Part shown: piece by piece, positions 8,291 to 17,718 of the stretch
Layout of the letters: each line of letters opens with the position of its first letter
Position numbering within the stretch: the stretch's first letter is position 1
From: Periplaneta americana
Lineage: Eukaryota; Arthropoda; Insecta; Blattodea; Blattidae
Direction of reading: 5' to 3'
NCBI RefSeq assembly: GCF_040183065.1
Contig: NW_027185566.1
Span: 1-64,000, forward strand
Length of the DNA stretch: 64,000 nt
The notes under the pieces: generated by a model
Told to the model about the DNA's origin: nothing
Database searches by the model: none
The model's input: the letters and a program-made list of their open reading frames with translations, nothing else
Translations under genes and position numbers: made by a program

Positions 8291-9484
8291 TTAGTTTGTG
8301 TTATCGTCCAATTTTTCTGAATTTTCAATAGAGTTTTCTTCTTTTTTTTCTGGAGTTATTTTTTTAGTCTCACCAGTCTGTGAAGAAGGGTTTTTTTCAT
8401 TCATAGGATTGGTGTAAGGGGTTTCTAGTAAAAAAGGCATACTTTCTACGGGTGTGTGTTCTTCATTTTGTATACTTTCTGCATCGGTATCTTGATTTTC
8501 CATATTTTTTTTATCTATCTGCTGGTCCGAAGCAGTTTTTGTTTCCTCTGTGTCAGAAGAAATGGTATTAATAGAAATATCGGCATTATTAGGAATATTT
8601 CTTGTATTCAATAGGGTCATACCATTTGGAAGTTCTATATGGATAGGTACTTTTGGGTAAACACCTTTAGAATCAATATGCAACAGATCCAAAAATACAA
8701 TAGAATATGGGTTTTCTTCAATAGCATCGAATTGAGATTTGAGTCCTCGTAGCCTCAAAGTAACCTCTTTGACGCTGATTGTTTCTAAAGAGAGGTTGGA
8801 GGATAGATTTTTAGTAGCTACAGGAACTGTAATTATCTTGGTAATATAGTTAGAATATACAGAAAATTGTAAAGAAACCTTTTTGTCTCTCACAGAAACA
8901 CTGGTTGCTGGAGAGAGTACTTCTGCATCTATTTTAAAATCTCCAGAATGAGAAACATTGATAGTATCCAAAAAGATAGTTTTAATATTTTCTAAAACAC
9001 TTTCTGGACCAACAAGCTGAGTAATAGATGGATTAACCCGAATGTTAGTCACAGAAAAATCGGCAGGATTAGAAACTTCAATATCGGGTTTAATAAGGAC
9101 ATTTTTTGCGGATTTATTGTCCAACAAAACTCTTGCAGAGTTAACACTCAAATGGATGTTAGCATAAGTCGGTAACGGGCTAGAAAGATCCATTTTGACA
9201 GGAAAAGTGTGCCAACCTGGAGAACTATCTTTAACATCCACATAAGGAGTAATATTGATTTTAATATTATTAGGGTAATAAGGATTTTTGGTAATTGTAT
9301 AAGAGATTTTTTGTAAGGATTCTACAATGATCACATTATCAGGGAGTCCTCTATATTGTACATCCACTGTTTTTTGGTCGACCAATACACTATTTTCTGT
9401 GACAAAAAACCACAAGATGATAGCTAAACCTAGAGATAACAGTTTCCGACGAAAGTTTTTGAGATTAATAAGAGGAATCTTCAT
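8291..9484 (-). CDS. cdaR: YbbR-domain protein (CdaR-like regulator of diadenylate cyclase)
   Basis: The 397-residue protein has a short basic N-terminus, one membrane segment at about 13-27 (LLSLGLAIILWFFV), and repeated YbbR-type beta domains exposed outside the membrane. A Glu/Thr/Ser-rich tail of about 90 residues follows. YbbR proteins such as Bacillus CdaR are membrane-bound partners of the diadenylate cyclase CdaA. The gene starts inside the end of cdaA (20-nt overlap), and AGGGGGAAG precedes the ATG. That close coupling is the main evidence for the CdaR role. The disordered acidic tail is lineage-specific as far as I can see. Confidence 0.85.
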   Translation of the reverse strand: MKIPLINLKNFRRKLLSLGLAIILWFFVTENSVLVDQKTVDVQYRGLPDNVIIVESLQKISYTITKNPYYPNNIKINITPYVDVKDSSPGWHTFPVKMDLSSPLPTYANIHLSVNSARVLLDNKSAKNVLIKPDIEVSNPADFSVTNIRVNPSITQLVGPESVLENIKTIFLDTINVSHSGDFKIDAEVLSPATSVSVRDKKVSLQFSVYSNYITKIITVPVATKNLSSNLSLETISVKEVTLRLRGLKSQFDAIEENPYSIVFLDLLHIDSKGVYPKVPIHIELPNGMTLLNTRNIPNNADISINTISSDTEETKTASDQQIDKKNMENQDTDAESIQNEEHTPVESMPFLLETPYTNPMNEKNPSSQTGETKKITPEKKEENSIENSEKLDDNTN

Positions 9485-10253
9485 AAGCTTCCCCCTGTTT
9501 TTCTTCTAGGATTTCTTCTATACCAGATATTCCTACATCATAAAAAAGTGTACCTGCTTTACAGTAAGATATGGCTCCTGTTTGTTCTGATACCACAATA
9601 GAAACGGCATCTGTTGTTTCAGTAATTCCAATAGCCGCTCGGTGTCTTGATCCAAATGTGATGGCGGTTTCTTTTTCGGTTAGGGGCAAAAAAGCACTGG
9701 CTACCGCAATTTTATTGTTTTCTATAATAACGGCTCCGTCATGCAAGGGGGCATTTGTGTTAAAAATACTGATGAGCATTGGAGTTGTAATTTCAGAATA
9801 TATGGCAACGGCTTTGGATTTAATAATAGCTAGACTAGAATTATTTTCCATAACAATAATGGCTCCGATTTTATGTTTTGCTAAATATTGTAGTGCTTTA
9901 ATAATTTGTTGTTTTCCAGTGAATTGAACAGCATCTTTTTTATTCAAAAAAAGTTTTTTCATTTCATAACCCAATTTATGTGTTAGAAATTGCTTGATTT
10001 CTTGCTGAAAAAGAATGAGTATGGCAAAAGGAAGGATGAGTAAAATTTTTTGAATAATCCACAGGGTCAGTTGCATCTTGAAAAATTGAGCTAAAAACAA
10101 AACAACAATAAAAACTCCCACTAAAATAGTGAAAGGTAAAATATTGTTAGGAATAAAGAAATTTAACAGGCTATAAATAATATATGCCACTACCAGTATA
10201 TCTATAACAGTAACGGAATAATAAATAAAGGGAGACCAATTAATATACATCAT
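9465..10253 (-). CDS. cdaA: Diadenylate cyclase CdaA
   Basis: The 262-residue membrane protein has three N-terminal hydrophobic segments and a C-terminal DAC domain. The catalytic DGA motif (APLHDGAVI, about residue 171) and RHR motif (FGSRHRAAIG, about residue 201) are both present. It should make cyclic di-AMP from two ATP. The start could be either of two adjacent ATG codons at 10251-10253 or 10248-10250. It is the first gene of a leftward operon with the YbbR-domain gene, the classic cdaA-cdaR pair. The glmM gene that often follows in Firmicutes is absent here. Confidence 0.93.
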   Translation of the reverse strand: MMYINWSPFIYYSVTVIDILVVAYIIYSLLNFFIPNNILPFTILVGVFIVVLFLAQFFKMQLTLWIIQKILLILPFAILILFQQEIKQFLTHKLGYEMKKLFLNKKDAVQFTGKQQIIKALQYLAKHKIGAIIVMENNSSLAIIKSKAVAIYSEITTPMLISIFNTNAPLHDGAVIIENNKIAVASAFLPLTEKETAITFGSRHRAAIGITETTDAVSIVVSEQTGAISYCKAGTLFYDVGISGIEEILEEKQGEAYEDSSY

Positions 10254-10350
10254 ATAACATTCATTCTTTTTTTGATTATCTTTTAATTCTCTTCATTATC
10301 GAAGAATGAAAAGTTGATATTAAATATAATATAAAGATTGATGATATGAT

Positions 10351-11520
10351 ATGAATAAAGCAGAAAACCTTTCACTCTACTTGGAATATTTTGAGCATCC
10401 TCACCTTAAACAAAATTTTTTACATATTGCGGGTACAAAAGGAAAAACCTCTGTTGCCTATTATCTTTACCAGATTCTAGTACAGAGCAATAAAACGGCG
10501 GGCTTATTTGTTTCTCCTCATATCTTTTCTGAGAGAGAAAGAATCCAAAGAAATGGACAAATGATTTCGGAAGAAGATCTATTATATTACAAGAACAAAA
10601 TAGTAGACGCATCGCAAGTACTTGACAAAACTTTGAGTTTTTTTGAAGAATTTCTCTTAGTTAGTTTACTGTACTTTAAAGATCATCCAGTGGAATATGT
10701 TGTTTTAGAGGTGGGTATAGGTGGTAAAAAAGATACGACAAACTTTGTAACTCCTGTTATTTCCATTATTTCTAGAGTGAAAAAAGACCATCAAGAAATT
10801 TTAGGCAAGACATTGTGGAGTATGTTCCGACAAAAATTAGGCATTATAAAACCCAAAGTGCCTTTTATTATTGGAAAACAAAATTTTTTGGGGCTTTTTT
10901 ACTCCAAAATTCTAACCCTTTTCAAACTCAGACAAATTAAACTCCTTCCATACAAAATACTTTGTGTAAAAGATTTTCAGATTCAAATTTATATCAACCA
11001 ACGGACAATTCGGCTTATTGGTCCTTACTATATGGTGGAAAACTTTATTTTAGCATACAGTGTGCTTCATTTTTTAAATATTCCTCTCAATTTTTCTTTT
11101 TTTGAGCATCAGGTCCCCGGTAGAATGCAGCAAATTCCAGGCAATACCTGTGCGTATTTGGATGGAGCACATAATGAAATTGCCGTTAAAGTGCTGGTAA
11201 AAACTTTAAAAAAACAGTTTTTAAATAAATATTGGAAAGTTATTTTGTGTATTAGAAAGGATAAAAAGATGGATGGTATGCTGAAGTTGTTAAAACCAAT
11301 AACACAAGAATTTATTATTCTCCCTTGGGATAAAGAAATTAACCCTAAATTTGACCCCGAAATAATTATAACAAAACTTAAAAAACAAAATTTACATTAT
11401 ACTTTTGTAAGTAAGGAAACACTTAATAAGAAACTACAAAAAAACGATAATATCCTAGTTACGGGGAGTTTTTACCACCTGCCTATAATTTATGAACAAT
11501 TATCAGTAAAGGAACAATAA
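10351..11520 (+). CDS. folC: Folylpolyglutamate / dihydrofolate synthase FolC
   Basis: The 389-residue protein belongs to the Mur-ligase-like FolC family, which adds glutamate to folates using ATP. The P-loop IAGTKGKTS lies at about 27-35. The central region EVGIGGKKDTTN and KKDHQEILGKT corresponds to the family's EVGLGG-D-TN and DH-x-LG motifs. PGRMQ and YLDGAHNE mark the C-terminal domain. It is shorter than most FolC (about 420-440), and EKAGI is changed to QKLGI, though the Lys is retained. It is rather divergent. The stop is immediately followed by the pgi start (TAAATG), so the genes are coupled. Confidence 0.85.
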   Translation: MNKAENLSLYLEYFEHPHLKQNFLHIAGTKGKTSVAYYLYQILVQSNKTAGLFVSPHIFSERERIQRNGQMISEEDLLYYKNKIVDASQVLDKTLSFFEEFLLVSLLYFKDHPVEYVVLEVGIGGKKDTTNFVTPVISIISRVKKDHQEILGKTLWSMFRQKLGIIKPKVPFIIGKQNFLGLFYSKILTLFKLRQIKLLPYKILCVKDFQIQIYINQRTIRLIGPYYMVENFILAYSVLHFLNIPLNFSFFEHQVPGRMQQIPGNTCAYLDGAHNEIAVKVLVKTLKKQFLNKYWKVILCIRKDKKMDGMLKLLKPITQEFIILPWDKEINPKFDPEIIITKLKKQNLHYTFVSKETLNKKLQKNDNILVTGSFYHLPIIYEQLSVKEQ

Positions 11521-12723
11521 ATGATATTTGAGTCTTCTATTCCAGAATCTTTTTTTAAAGAATACCAGTTTTTTGATGCTTCCTTTATGGATGAATTAGA
11601 AAAAAAATACCATAGTCAGGGTTGGTACAATTTTATAGATGATATTGATTTCCCAAGAGTAGAAAAGGAGTTGTCTCGGCTTTCTACAGATGTGGATATT
11701 ATTATTTCTATTGGGGTTGGCGGTTCTTATATGGGGTTAAAATCTCTTGTACAATTTTTAGGGCAAGAGGAAAAATGGCTTTTTTTAGGTCCTTCTTTGG
11801 ATACGGAGGAGATTTTAGCTACTATGGAAAAACTCCAGGAAAAGAGAGTAGGAATCCTTTTAATTTCTAAAAGTGGGAAAACTTTTGAGGTTCAACTTTT
11901 TTTTACTCTGTGTCAAAAGCTTTTTAAACAAGCAGTTTGGATAGCTGTCATTTCATCTTGCCAAGAATTTCATAAAAGAGTCAGCTTAAAGCTGGATAGA
12001 GAAGTATCTTATTTTCTTATAGATCAAGACACAGGAGGAAGATATTCTTTGCTAAGCATGATGGGGTTGGTTACCATGTATCTTTTAGGAGTGGATTGGA
12101 AGGCTATGATCTTGACTCTTCAACAAGAAAAAAAAAGATATCAAACGAATTTTTTTGATCATCCGGCTTATAAAAGAGGAGTCGGGCGTTTTCTTTTACA
12201 AACTCTTTATGGAGTTTCGCTAGAAGTTCTTTCTACTAAAGATAAAAAACTGAATGCGAGTATTAAATGGTTGGAACAATTATTTGCCGAAAGTGACGGG
12301 AAAGAAGGTAAAGGGCTTTTTATTGGTCGAGCTTTTTATCCTCAAGATGCTCATAGTATCGGACAAATTATGGCTCAAGGAAAGCGAGTAGTGGCGGAAA
12401 CATTTTATCTTTTAGACCGCGGTCATCAACAAGATATTCAGTTGCCAGAGACAGAACACCAAATAGGTAATATTAAATCTTTGCAGGATCTTGGAGATAT
12501 TTTTATTTCTGGTATTAAACAAGATAGAGCCAATCATCATATCATTGTTCAAAGTTATACTATTTCTAACCATATACAGGATTTACTGACATTGTTTTTT
12601 TATGAAATGTTAGCTGTATCTTTAGAAGGTTATTTGCTTGGAATAAATCCATTTAACCAACCGGGGGTAGAAGGTTATAAATTTTGCATAAAAAACAAAG
12701 TCTGGAATAGTTATGGAAAATAA
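11521..12723 (+). CDS. pgi: Glucose-6-phosphate isomerase
   Basis: The 400-residue protein interconverts glucose 6-phosphate and fructose 6-phosphate in glycolysis. Recognisable segments are GVGGSYMGLKSL at the sugar-phosphate site, ISKSGKTFE, DTGGRYSLLS and the C-terminal GINPFNQPGVEGYK. The length fits the shorter bacterial Pgi type. AAAGGA precedes the ATG. It starts one base after the folC stop, and its own end overlaps the next gene by 11 bp, so folC-pgi-prenyl synthase-nadE reads as one operon. Confidence 0.93.
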   Translation: MIFESSIPESFFKEYQFFDASFMDELEKKYHSQGWYNFIDDIDFPRVEKELSRLSTDVDIIISIGVGGSYMGLKSLVQFLGQEEKWLFLGPSLDTEEILATMEKLQEKRVGILLISKSGKTFEVQLFFTLCQKLFKQAVWIAVISSCQEFHKRVSLKLDREVSYFLIDQDTGGRYSLLSMMGLVTMYLLGVDWKAMILTLQQEKKRYQTNFFDHPAYKRGVGRFLLQTLYGVSLEVLSTKDKKLNASIKWLEQLFAESDGKEGKGLFIGRAFYPQDAHSIGQIMAQGKRVVAETFYLLDRGHQQDIQLPETEHQIGNIKSLQDLGDIFISGIKQDRANHHIIVQSYTISNHIQDLLTLFFYEMLAVSLEGYLLGINPFNQPGVEGYKFCIKNKVWNSYGK

Positions 12724-13771
12724 TGCATTGAAATCTATGTTGAAAACTTCTCTAATTGATTTTTTTGAAGATAAAAAAAAGGAGTGGTATCATAGTTCTC
12801 TTACAACAGCATTAGATGATCTTTTAGGTATGGTTACACGTGGAAAACTTTTAAGAGGTTCCTTATTCTTGGCTTCTCTTGGGTTGAACCAAGAAAAATT
12901 TCCATCATCATATTTAGATATTGCTATGGCTTTGGAAATAACTCATACAGCGTTTTTAGTCCATGATGATATTATGGACAAGTCTTCTTACAGAAGGGGA
13001 AATCTGACTATTCATGAACTCTGGAAAGAACGGGATTTAAGTCATGTTAATAAAAACATAGATAAGACACACTATGGATATGCTCAGGCTATTTGTGTTG
13101 GAGATATTGCACTTTTTTTAGCACAGCAACTTTTGGTCAAAGGTTCTTTGGCACTGAACCGACTGGGGCTCATTAATTATGCTCAAACGGAATGGATTCA
13201 AGTTTGTTTTGGGCAGATGATGGATATGCAACTGGGGGAAGACTCTTTTCAGAGTTCTGTATCGGACGAACAAATTTTAGAGGTCTACAGGACTAAAACA
13301 GCTCAATATACTTTTTCTTTACCAATTGTTATGGCTGCACAATGTTTAGATGTACCCGATGATATAGTTTCTCTTTTATTTTCTATCGGTCAGAATTTAG
13401 GGACCTTATTTCAAATTCAAGATGATTATTTAGATATCTTTGGAGATCCTCTAGTGGTAAAAAAAAGTTTGGGACAAGATATCCGGGAAAAAAAGAAAAC
13501 TATTTATTTATGTAAGCTTTATCGACTTCTAGGTCCAGAGGACAAAAAGGTTTTTATTGGCTTGAGTGGAGCAGAGCATACTCTCAATACTCTGGAAATC
13601 CAATGGTTACAACAAAAAATGAAAGATATGCAAGTTTTAGAAGATGTGGATCATTTAGCTATGCAATATCAACAGAATGTTCTTCAGCAACTGGAGTTAA
13701 TCTACAATTACCCTCATTTGGTTGAGATTATTCATACAATATTAGGCAATAGTCAAACTAGAAAAAGTTAA
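12713..13771 (+). CDS. Polyprenyl diphosphate synthase (trans-type)
   Basis: The 352-residue protein carries both aspartate-rich motifs of trans-isoprenyl diphosphate synthases: VHDDIMD (Asp85, 86, 89) followed by RRG, and IQDDYLDIFGD near 236-246. These bind Mg2+ and the allylic diphosphate for chain elongation with isopentenyl diphosphate. Product length (geranylgeranyl versus longer quinone or carrier precursors) cannot be assigned from these motifs. It overlaps pgi by 11 bp, and GGAATAG inside pgi acts as its ribosome-binding site. Confidence 0.9.
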   Translation: MENNALKSMLKTSLIDFFEDKKKEWYHSSLTTALDDLLGMVTRGKLLRGSLFLASLGLNQEKFPSSYLDIAMALEITHTAFLVHDDIMDKSSYRRGNLTIHELWKERDLSHVNKNIDKTHYGYAQAICVGDIALFLAQQLLVKGSLALNRLGLINYAQTEWIQVCFGQMMDMQLGEDSFQSSVSDEQILEVYRTKTAQYTFSLPIVMAAQCLDVPDDIVSLLFSIGQNLGTLFQIQDDYLDIFGDPLVVKKSLGQDIREKKKTIYLCKLYRLLGPEDKKVFIGLSGAEHTLNTLEIQWLQQKMKDMQVLEDVDHLAMQYQQNVLQQLELIYNYPHLVEIIHTILGNSQTRKS

Positions 13772-13782
13772 TGGGGTCGTAG

Positions 13783-15342
13783 ATGAGTGTTTCCATTTTA
13801 ATTACTGAACCTGAAATTGGTCAAGAACTCCAAAATGTTCAAAATATTCTGGAACATTTACAAAAGCTTAACCCTGAAGAAAGTTTTGGAATTGTCGTGA
13901 GTAATTCTGCCATTATGGGTATGAATATTTCCGTTTATACTAATTTTTATGATTTTACTGTAAGGCAGAATCAAGCCATTCAGAAACTTCAGTCTGGACT
14001 TAAAAATGAACAGTGGGTTATTGGTAGTCTGCTGGATACGGATACATTACGATATGTTCCAGTTTTGATTCAGTCATCAAGTATTCTGATAGGCGATGTT
14101 TTTTCCGTTCCTACTCCTCATGGGAGCAAGAAAATAGGAATATTGACAGATACTGAACAGGGATTATCAGAATGTACTTTATTGGAGGCTGTTCTCCTCA
14201 CGCAAGAATTTTCATTTCAGACCGGTTTGGAAGAGAATGAACAAATACCCAGTTTATCCTCCCGTATTTCTCTTACAGAAAAAGAGTTGACAAAAATACT
14301 ACAAGAACTCCAACACAAATACCAAACAACTATTTTAAATATACCTGTCAAATCACTGAACAATGGGAGTATTTGGGAGGGTCTGTTAGGCTGGAACTTG
14401 GACGGTAAATGTCAATTTTATTATTATAGTCAAGAATGTTTATTGACTCTTGAGCTGAGATCTCCAAAAATTTTAAGACCTCTTTTTAAAAGGAGTGCCT
14501 CTGCAATAGAACATATATTTCATACACTTTGTTACGGTATTCAGGCTTATCTAAGTCATACAGGACTTAAGAAAGTTGTAGTGGCTTTGAGTGGTGGAAT
14601 TGACTCTGCTGTAGTGGCGAGTTTAGCTACTTTAGCACTAGGTAAAGAAAATGTTTTGGGGCTTTTAATGCCTGGACCTTATTCGTCGCAACATAGTGTA
14701 GATGACGCTGTACAGTTATGCAAAAATTTGGGAATAAATTATAAAATCCATCCTATAGATTCTATTTTTCAGGAATATTTACGCATTGTAGAGCAAAATA
14801 TTCAGAAAAGTTTAAGTTTAGAAAATCTCCAAGCCCGTATTAGAGGGACATTGCTCATGGCTTATTCCAACGAAATAGATGCACTTGCACTTAATACCTG
14901 TAATAAATCAGAAGACCTTGTCGGTTATGCCACTCTATACGGAGATGCTGTGGGAGCATTTGCTCCCATTGGAGATTTGTATAAGTTGGAGGTTTATGAA
15001 CTAGCAGAGTACATAAATATCAGAGGATATCGAGAAATTATTCCATTTTCTACTTTAACAAAAGCTCCTTCAGCCGAGCTTAAAGAAGATCAAAAAGATA
15101 CAGATACACTCCCAACCTATGAAAAGTTAGATCCATTTTTATATGCTTATGTAGAAAAAAAAAGATCTCCGTATCAGGTAGCCGAAGAACTAGGCATCCC
15201 ACATCCAGAAGTTGTGCATTTACTCAAAAAAATATTCTACTCCGAATACAAAAGACAACAATCACCCACCGTTTTAAAGATAGGTGATCAAAAAAGTATT
15301 CTCTACAGGAACCAGTTGTCCCAAACTCAAAGCTGGCAATAA
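13783..15342 (+). CDS. nadE: NAD+ synthetase with degenerate glutaminase-like N-terminal domain
   Basis: The 519-residue protein has a C-terminal NAD synthetase domain. Its ATP-pyrophosphatase P-loop is LSGGIDSAV (about 270-278), followed by NKSEDLVGYATLYGDAVGAFAPIGDLYK and SAELKEDQKDTD. It converts deamido-NAD to NAD. The first 250 residues follow the nitrilase-like glutaminase domain found in two-domain NadE. However, the expected Glu (in PEL-x-GYP), Lys (HKxLLP) and Cys (ICEDxW) are not seen; those places read SNSAIMGM, an open loop and ILTDTEQG. The enzyme may therefore use free ammonia, with the N-domain kept for structure. GGGG precedes the ATG. Confidence 0.9.
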   Translation: MSVSILITEPEIGQELQNVQNILEHLQKLNPEESFGIVVSNSAIMGMNISVYTNFYDFTVRQNQAIQKLQSGLKNEQWVIGSLLDTDTLRYVPVLIQSSSILIGDVFSVPTPHGSKKIGILTDTEQGLSECTLLEAVLLTQEFSFQTGLEENEQIPSLSSRISLTEKELTKILQELQHKYQTTILNIPVKSLNNGSIWEGLLGWNLDGKCQFYYYSQECLLTLELRSPKILRPLFKRSASAIEHIFHTLCYGIQAYLSHTGLKKVVVALSGGIDSAVVASLATLALGKENVLGLLMPGPYSSQHSVDDAVQLCKNLGINYKIHPIDSIFQEYLRIVEQNIQKSLSLENLQARIRGTLLMAYSNEIDALALNTCNKSEDLVGYATLYGDAVGAFAPIGDLYKLEVYELAEYINIRGYREIIPFSTLTKAPSAELKEDQKDTDTLPTYEKLDPFLYAYVEKKRSPYQVAEELGIPHPEVVHLLKKIFYSEYKRQQSPTVLKIGDQKSILYRNQLSQTQSWQ

Positions 15343-15348
15343 AAAAAG

Positions 15349-15804
15349 TTAAACTTCTTTATTTGGATAAATATATGTATAGACTAATTGGAGTGTTTGT
15401 CTGTCAAAAACTCGATAGGAATCAGGAATATTTTTATAAACATAACCTGCTTTTATATATTTTTCAGTCAGTTTTACAGAAAATGGTCGTGTATATATAC
15501 CAGCCCAAAAGAAGCCTTTCTGATAGACCTTATTTTTTGTATAGAAATAGATATAGTAATAGGATAATTTTCCGTTGACAAAAAGTTCTTCACCTACAAT
15601 TTTATCATTTTGGTAGTAAACTTTCCAATAGGATGGCAGGAATATTTTATCCTTTTCTTGGAGTGGTATCTGTGTTTTTATCTTTAATGATTGTGGTTTT
15701 TTGGTTAATTCTTTGAATAATTTGTATTTTTCGTCAGGATAGGTAGAGGCTAAAAGGTTTTGTGATATCAATAAATAAGAAATAACTGTTAGAAATATCT
15801 TCAT
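15349..15804 (-). CDS. Unknown exported protein
   Basis: The 151-residue protein has an N-terminal signal peptide (about 1-19, ending NLLAS). The mature part is basic and rich in Tyr and Lys, with pairs such as YYIYFYTKN suggesting beta-strands. It should lie in the periplasm or be attached to an envelope surface. The family is not recognised. Its start codon overlaps the stop of the preceding exported-protein gene (ATGA), so the two are translationally coupled. Confidence 0.6.
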   Translation of the reverse strand: MKIFLTVISYLLISQNLLASTYPDEKYKLFKELTKKPQSLKIKTQIPLQEKDKIFLPSYWKVYYQNDKIVGEELFVNGKLSYYYIYFYTKNKVYQKGFFWAGIYTRPFSVKLTEKYIKAGYVYKNIPDSYRVFDRQTLQLVYTYIYPNKEV

Positions 15805-16370
15805 AAATCTGCAAGAATTTGGGCCTCTAAGGCTTTTTCTTGTTCATCTAAAGACTGTAGAGGAGTTTTTGTTGCATCTTGTTTTTTTAGTATTTCGAAC
15901 AACGAAGTATCGATATACTTTACAGAGGGGAGATTATCCAGCACAATGAGAGTGTTATTGGAGAGTTTCCATTGAGATTCGTTGGCGTTCATAGTTGTAG
16001 GTGAGCCATAATTTTTTTTAAGATTTTGGTAGAGCTCTGGATAGGATGTTTTTTTGGAATTAAAAAAAATAGAAATGACGTAGAGCTTGTTCTCAAAAAA
16101 ATGATAATAAATTTGGTTCATTAATGGAGGCATTTGGGCTACTAGCCAATTGGGGACACTCTCGTCAAAATCCTCAAAATCAGAAAGAGGATTGAGTATT
16201 AGGAGTTGGTCTTGCTTAATAGTTTGTATCACTTTTTCATATGGTGTTAAAAGACTAATACCTCTAAAAGATCTTCCATCTTTTTGGGCAGAAGTTTCTT
16301 TTTCTTGTGCAACAGCCGTAGAAGAAAAACTCGAAATAAATGTAATAATTATTAACATTAAGTGTTTCAT
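15801..16370 (-). CDS. Unknown exported protein
   Basis: From the ATG at 16368-16370 the protein has 189 residues and a clean signal peptide (KHLMLIIITFISSFSSTAVAQ). The frame stays open to an earlier ATG at 16428-16430, which would add 20 hydrophobic residues. No strong ribosome-binding site decides between them; I prefer the inner start because of the signal peptide. The mature part includes FRGISLLTPYEKVIQTIK and a basic Tyr/Phe-rich centre, ending in a charged helix. The family is not recognised. It follows the sigma-factor gene and is coupled to the next exported unknown. Confidence 0.55.
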   Translation of the reverse strand: MKHLMLIIITFISSFSSTAVAQEKETSAQKDGRSFRGISLLTPYEKVIQTIKQDQLLILNPLSDFEDFDESVPNWLVAQMPPLMNQIYYHFFENKLYVISIFFNSKKTSYPELYQNLKKNYGSPTTMNANESQWKLSNNTLIVLDNLPSVKYIDTSLFEILKKQDATKTPLQSLDEQEKALEAQILADL

Positions 16371-16460
16371 AGAAAGATTATCGACAGAAACGAAAAACAG
16401 AATAGAAAAAGATATCCCCAAAAGGGACATCTTTCTAAGAGTGATTAAAATAGAACGAAT

Positions 16461-17591
16461 TTAATCGGATGTTTGTAGAAATGGTCTTAAGATATCTTGT
16501 CGAGAAGCACTCTGGAGTTTTCTTAAGGTTTTTTTTTCAATTTGGCGAATTCTCTCTTTAGTAAGTTTTTCAAGTTCGCCTATTTGTTTTAAAGATAGTG
16601 TTTTATGACCAGCTAATCCATATCTGTGCTTGATAACCTTTTGTTCTTTTTCTGAAAGCTGATTGAGAACTTCTTCTAAGGTTTCTTTTAAAGAGGCATG
16701 AACAACTGTTTTTTCTGGTTTATCAATACTAGAATCCTCTATGAGGTCGGAGAGAGTTCTTTCTCTCTTATTTCTAATAATGGGCATTTCTAAGGAAACA
16801 GGATCTTGATTGGCATTTTCAATATCTCTTTTTGTATCTTGAGACATACCCAGCTGTTTACAAAGCTCTTCTTCTGAAATATTTTCATTTTCTCTTTTAA
16901 GCCTATCCATCATAATATTTTGATTGGCTCTATTGAGAGGCAGTCTAATAATCCTTGTTTTTTCGGATAAAGCTTTAAGAATAGATTGTTTGATCCACCA
17001 AACGGCATAAGAGATAAAGTGAAATCCACGAGTACCATCAAATTTCTGAGCTGCAGTAATTAAACCTAAGTTTCCTTCACTGATAAGATCAATTAAAGGA
17101 AGTCCTCTTTTTTGATACTTTTTTGCAATATTAACGACAAATCGTAAATTGGCTTGGATGAGTTTCTCTTTAGCCATCTCATCTCCAGCAGAGATCCTTT
17201 TGGAAAGTTCTATTTCTTCTTCACGAGTTAGAAGTTTAATTTTATCGATTTCTTTTAAGTATCGAGCAATTACCCCTTCAGACTCCATAAGAAAGTCAGA
17301 AGTTCCTGCATTTTTTTTCTTTTTTCGTCCAACAATATTGATGGCTTTGGTACTTTTTTTCCCTAATTCGACACTTTGTCGAACAGCAGCTTCTACGGGA
17401 GAGGTTTTGGATATTTTGGCATCAACAGAAACTTTAGATTTTGGTTTTTCTACCCTTTTAGACTCAATAGGAGTGGAAATAACCGTGGCTAATTTTGATT
17501 TTTCTTGAGCAGAAGTAACCTTACGAGCGTTTGGTTGTGATTTTTTTTTTCTTGTATTATTTATAGTTGATACAGAAACTGCTTTTGACAT
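16461..17591 (-). CDS. rpoD: Primary-type sigma-70 factor
   Basis: The 376-residue protein has a basic Lys/Ser-rich N-terminus instead of a full region 1.1. Region 1.2 (IARYLKEIDKIKLLTREEEIELSKRI), region 2 (NLRFVVNIAKKYQ, LIDLISEGNLGL, GFHFISYAVWWIKQSI), region 3 and region 4 (LSEKEQKVIKHRYG, TKERIRQIEKKTLRKL) follow. The SYAVWWIKQSI and IRLPLNRANQ forms resemble the Bacteroidetes-like version of the housekeeping factor. An RpoS-like role cannot be excluded. I chose the ATG at 17589-17591 because GGAGGA lies 5 nt before it. A TTGACA-type -35 box lies upstream at 17644-17649 on the same strand, but the -10 is poor. Confidence 0.82.
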   Translation of the reverse strand: MSKAVSVSTINNTRKKKSQPNARKVTSAQEKSKLATVISTPIESKRVEKPKSKVSVDAKISKTSPVEAAVRQSVELGKKSTKAINIVGRKKKKNAGTSDFLMESEGVIARYLKEIDKIKLLTREEEIELSKRISAGDEMAKEKLIQANLRFVVNIAKKYQKRGLPLIDLISEGNLGLITAAQKFDGTRGFHFISYAVWWIKQSILKALSEKTRIIRLPLNRANQNIMMDRLKRENENISEEELCKQLGMSQDTKRDIENANQDPVSLEMPIIRNKRERTLSDLIEDSSIDKPEKTVVHASLKETLEEVLNQLSEKEQKVIKHRYGLAGHKTLSLKQIGELEKLTKERIRQIEKKTLRKLQSASRQDILRPFLQTSD

Positions 17592-17718
17592 AGATCCTCC
17601 AGTATTTATATGCAAGTAAGCTAAAAATATGAATGCATAAATTTGTCAACTGTTTTTTCTCAATCAAAAAAGAATTATCTTTTAGGATATGCTTAGAAAA
17701 AACAAGTGAAGTCCATTT

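Noticed and set aside
10270-10350. Promoter before folC (TATAAT-like strings)
   Set aside because: Several TATA-like strings occur in AT-rich DNA but none has a -35 box at a suitable distance.
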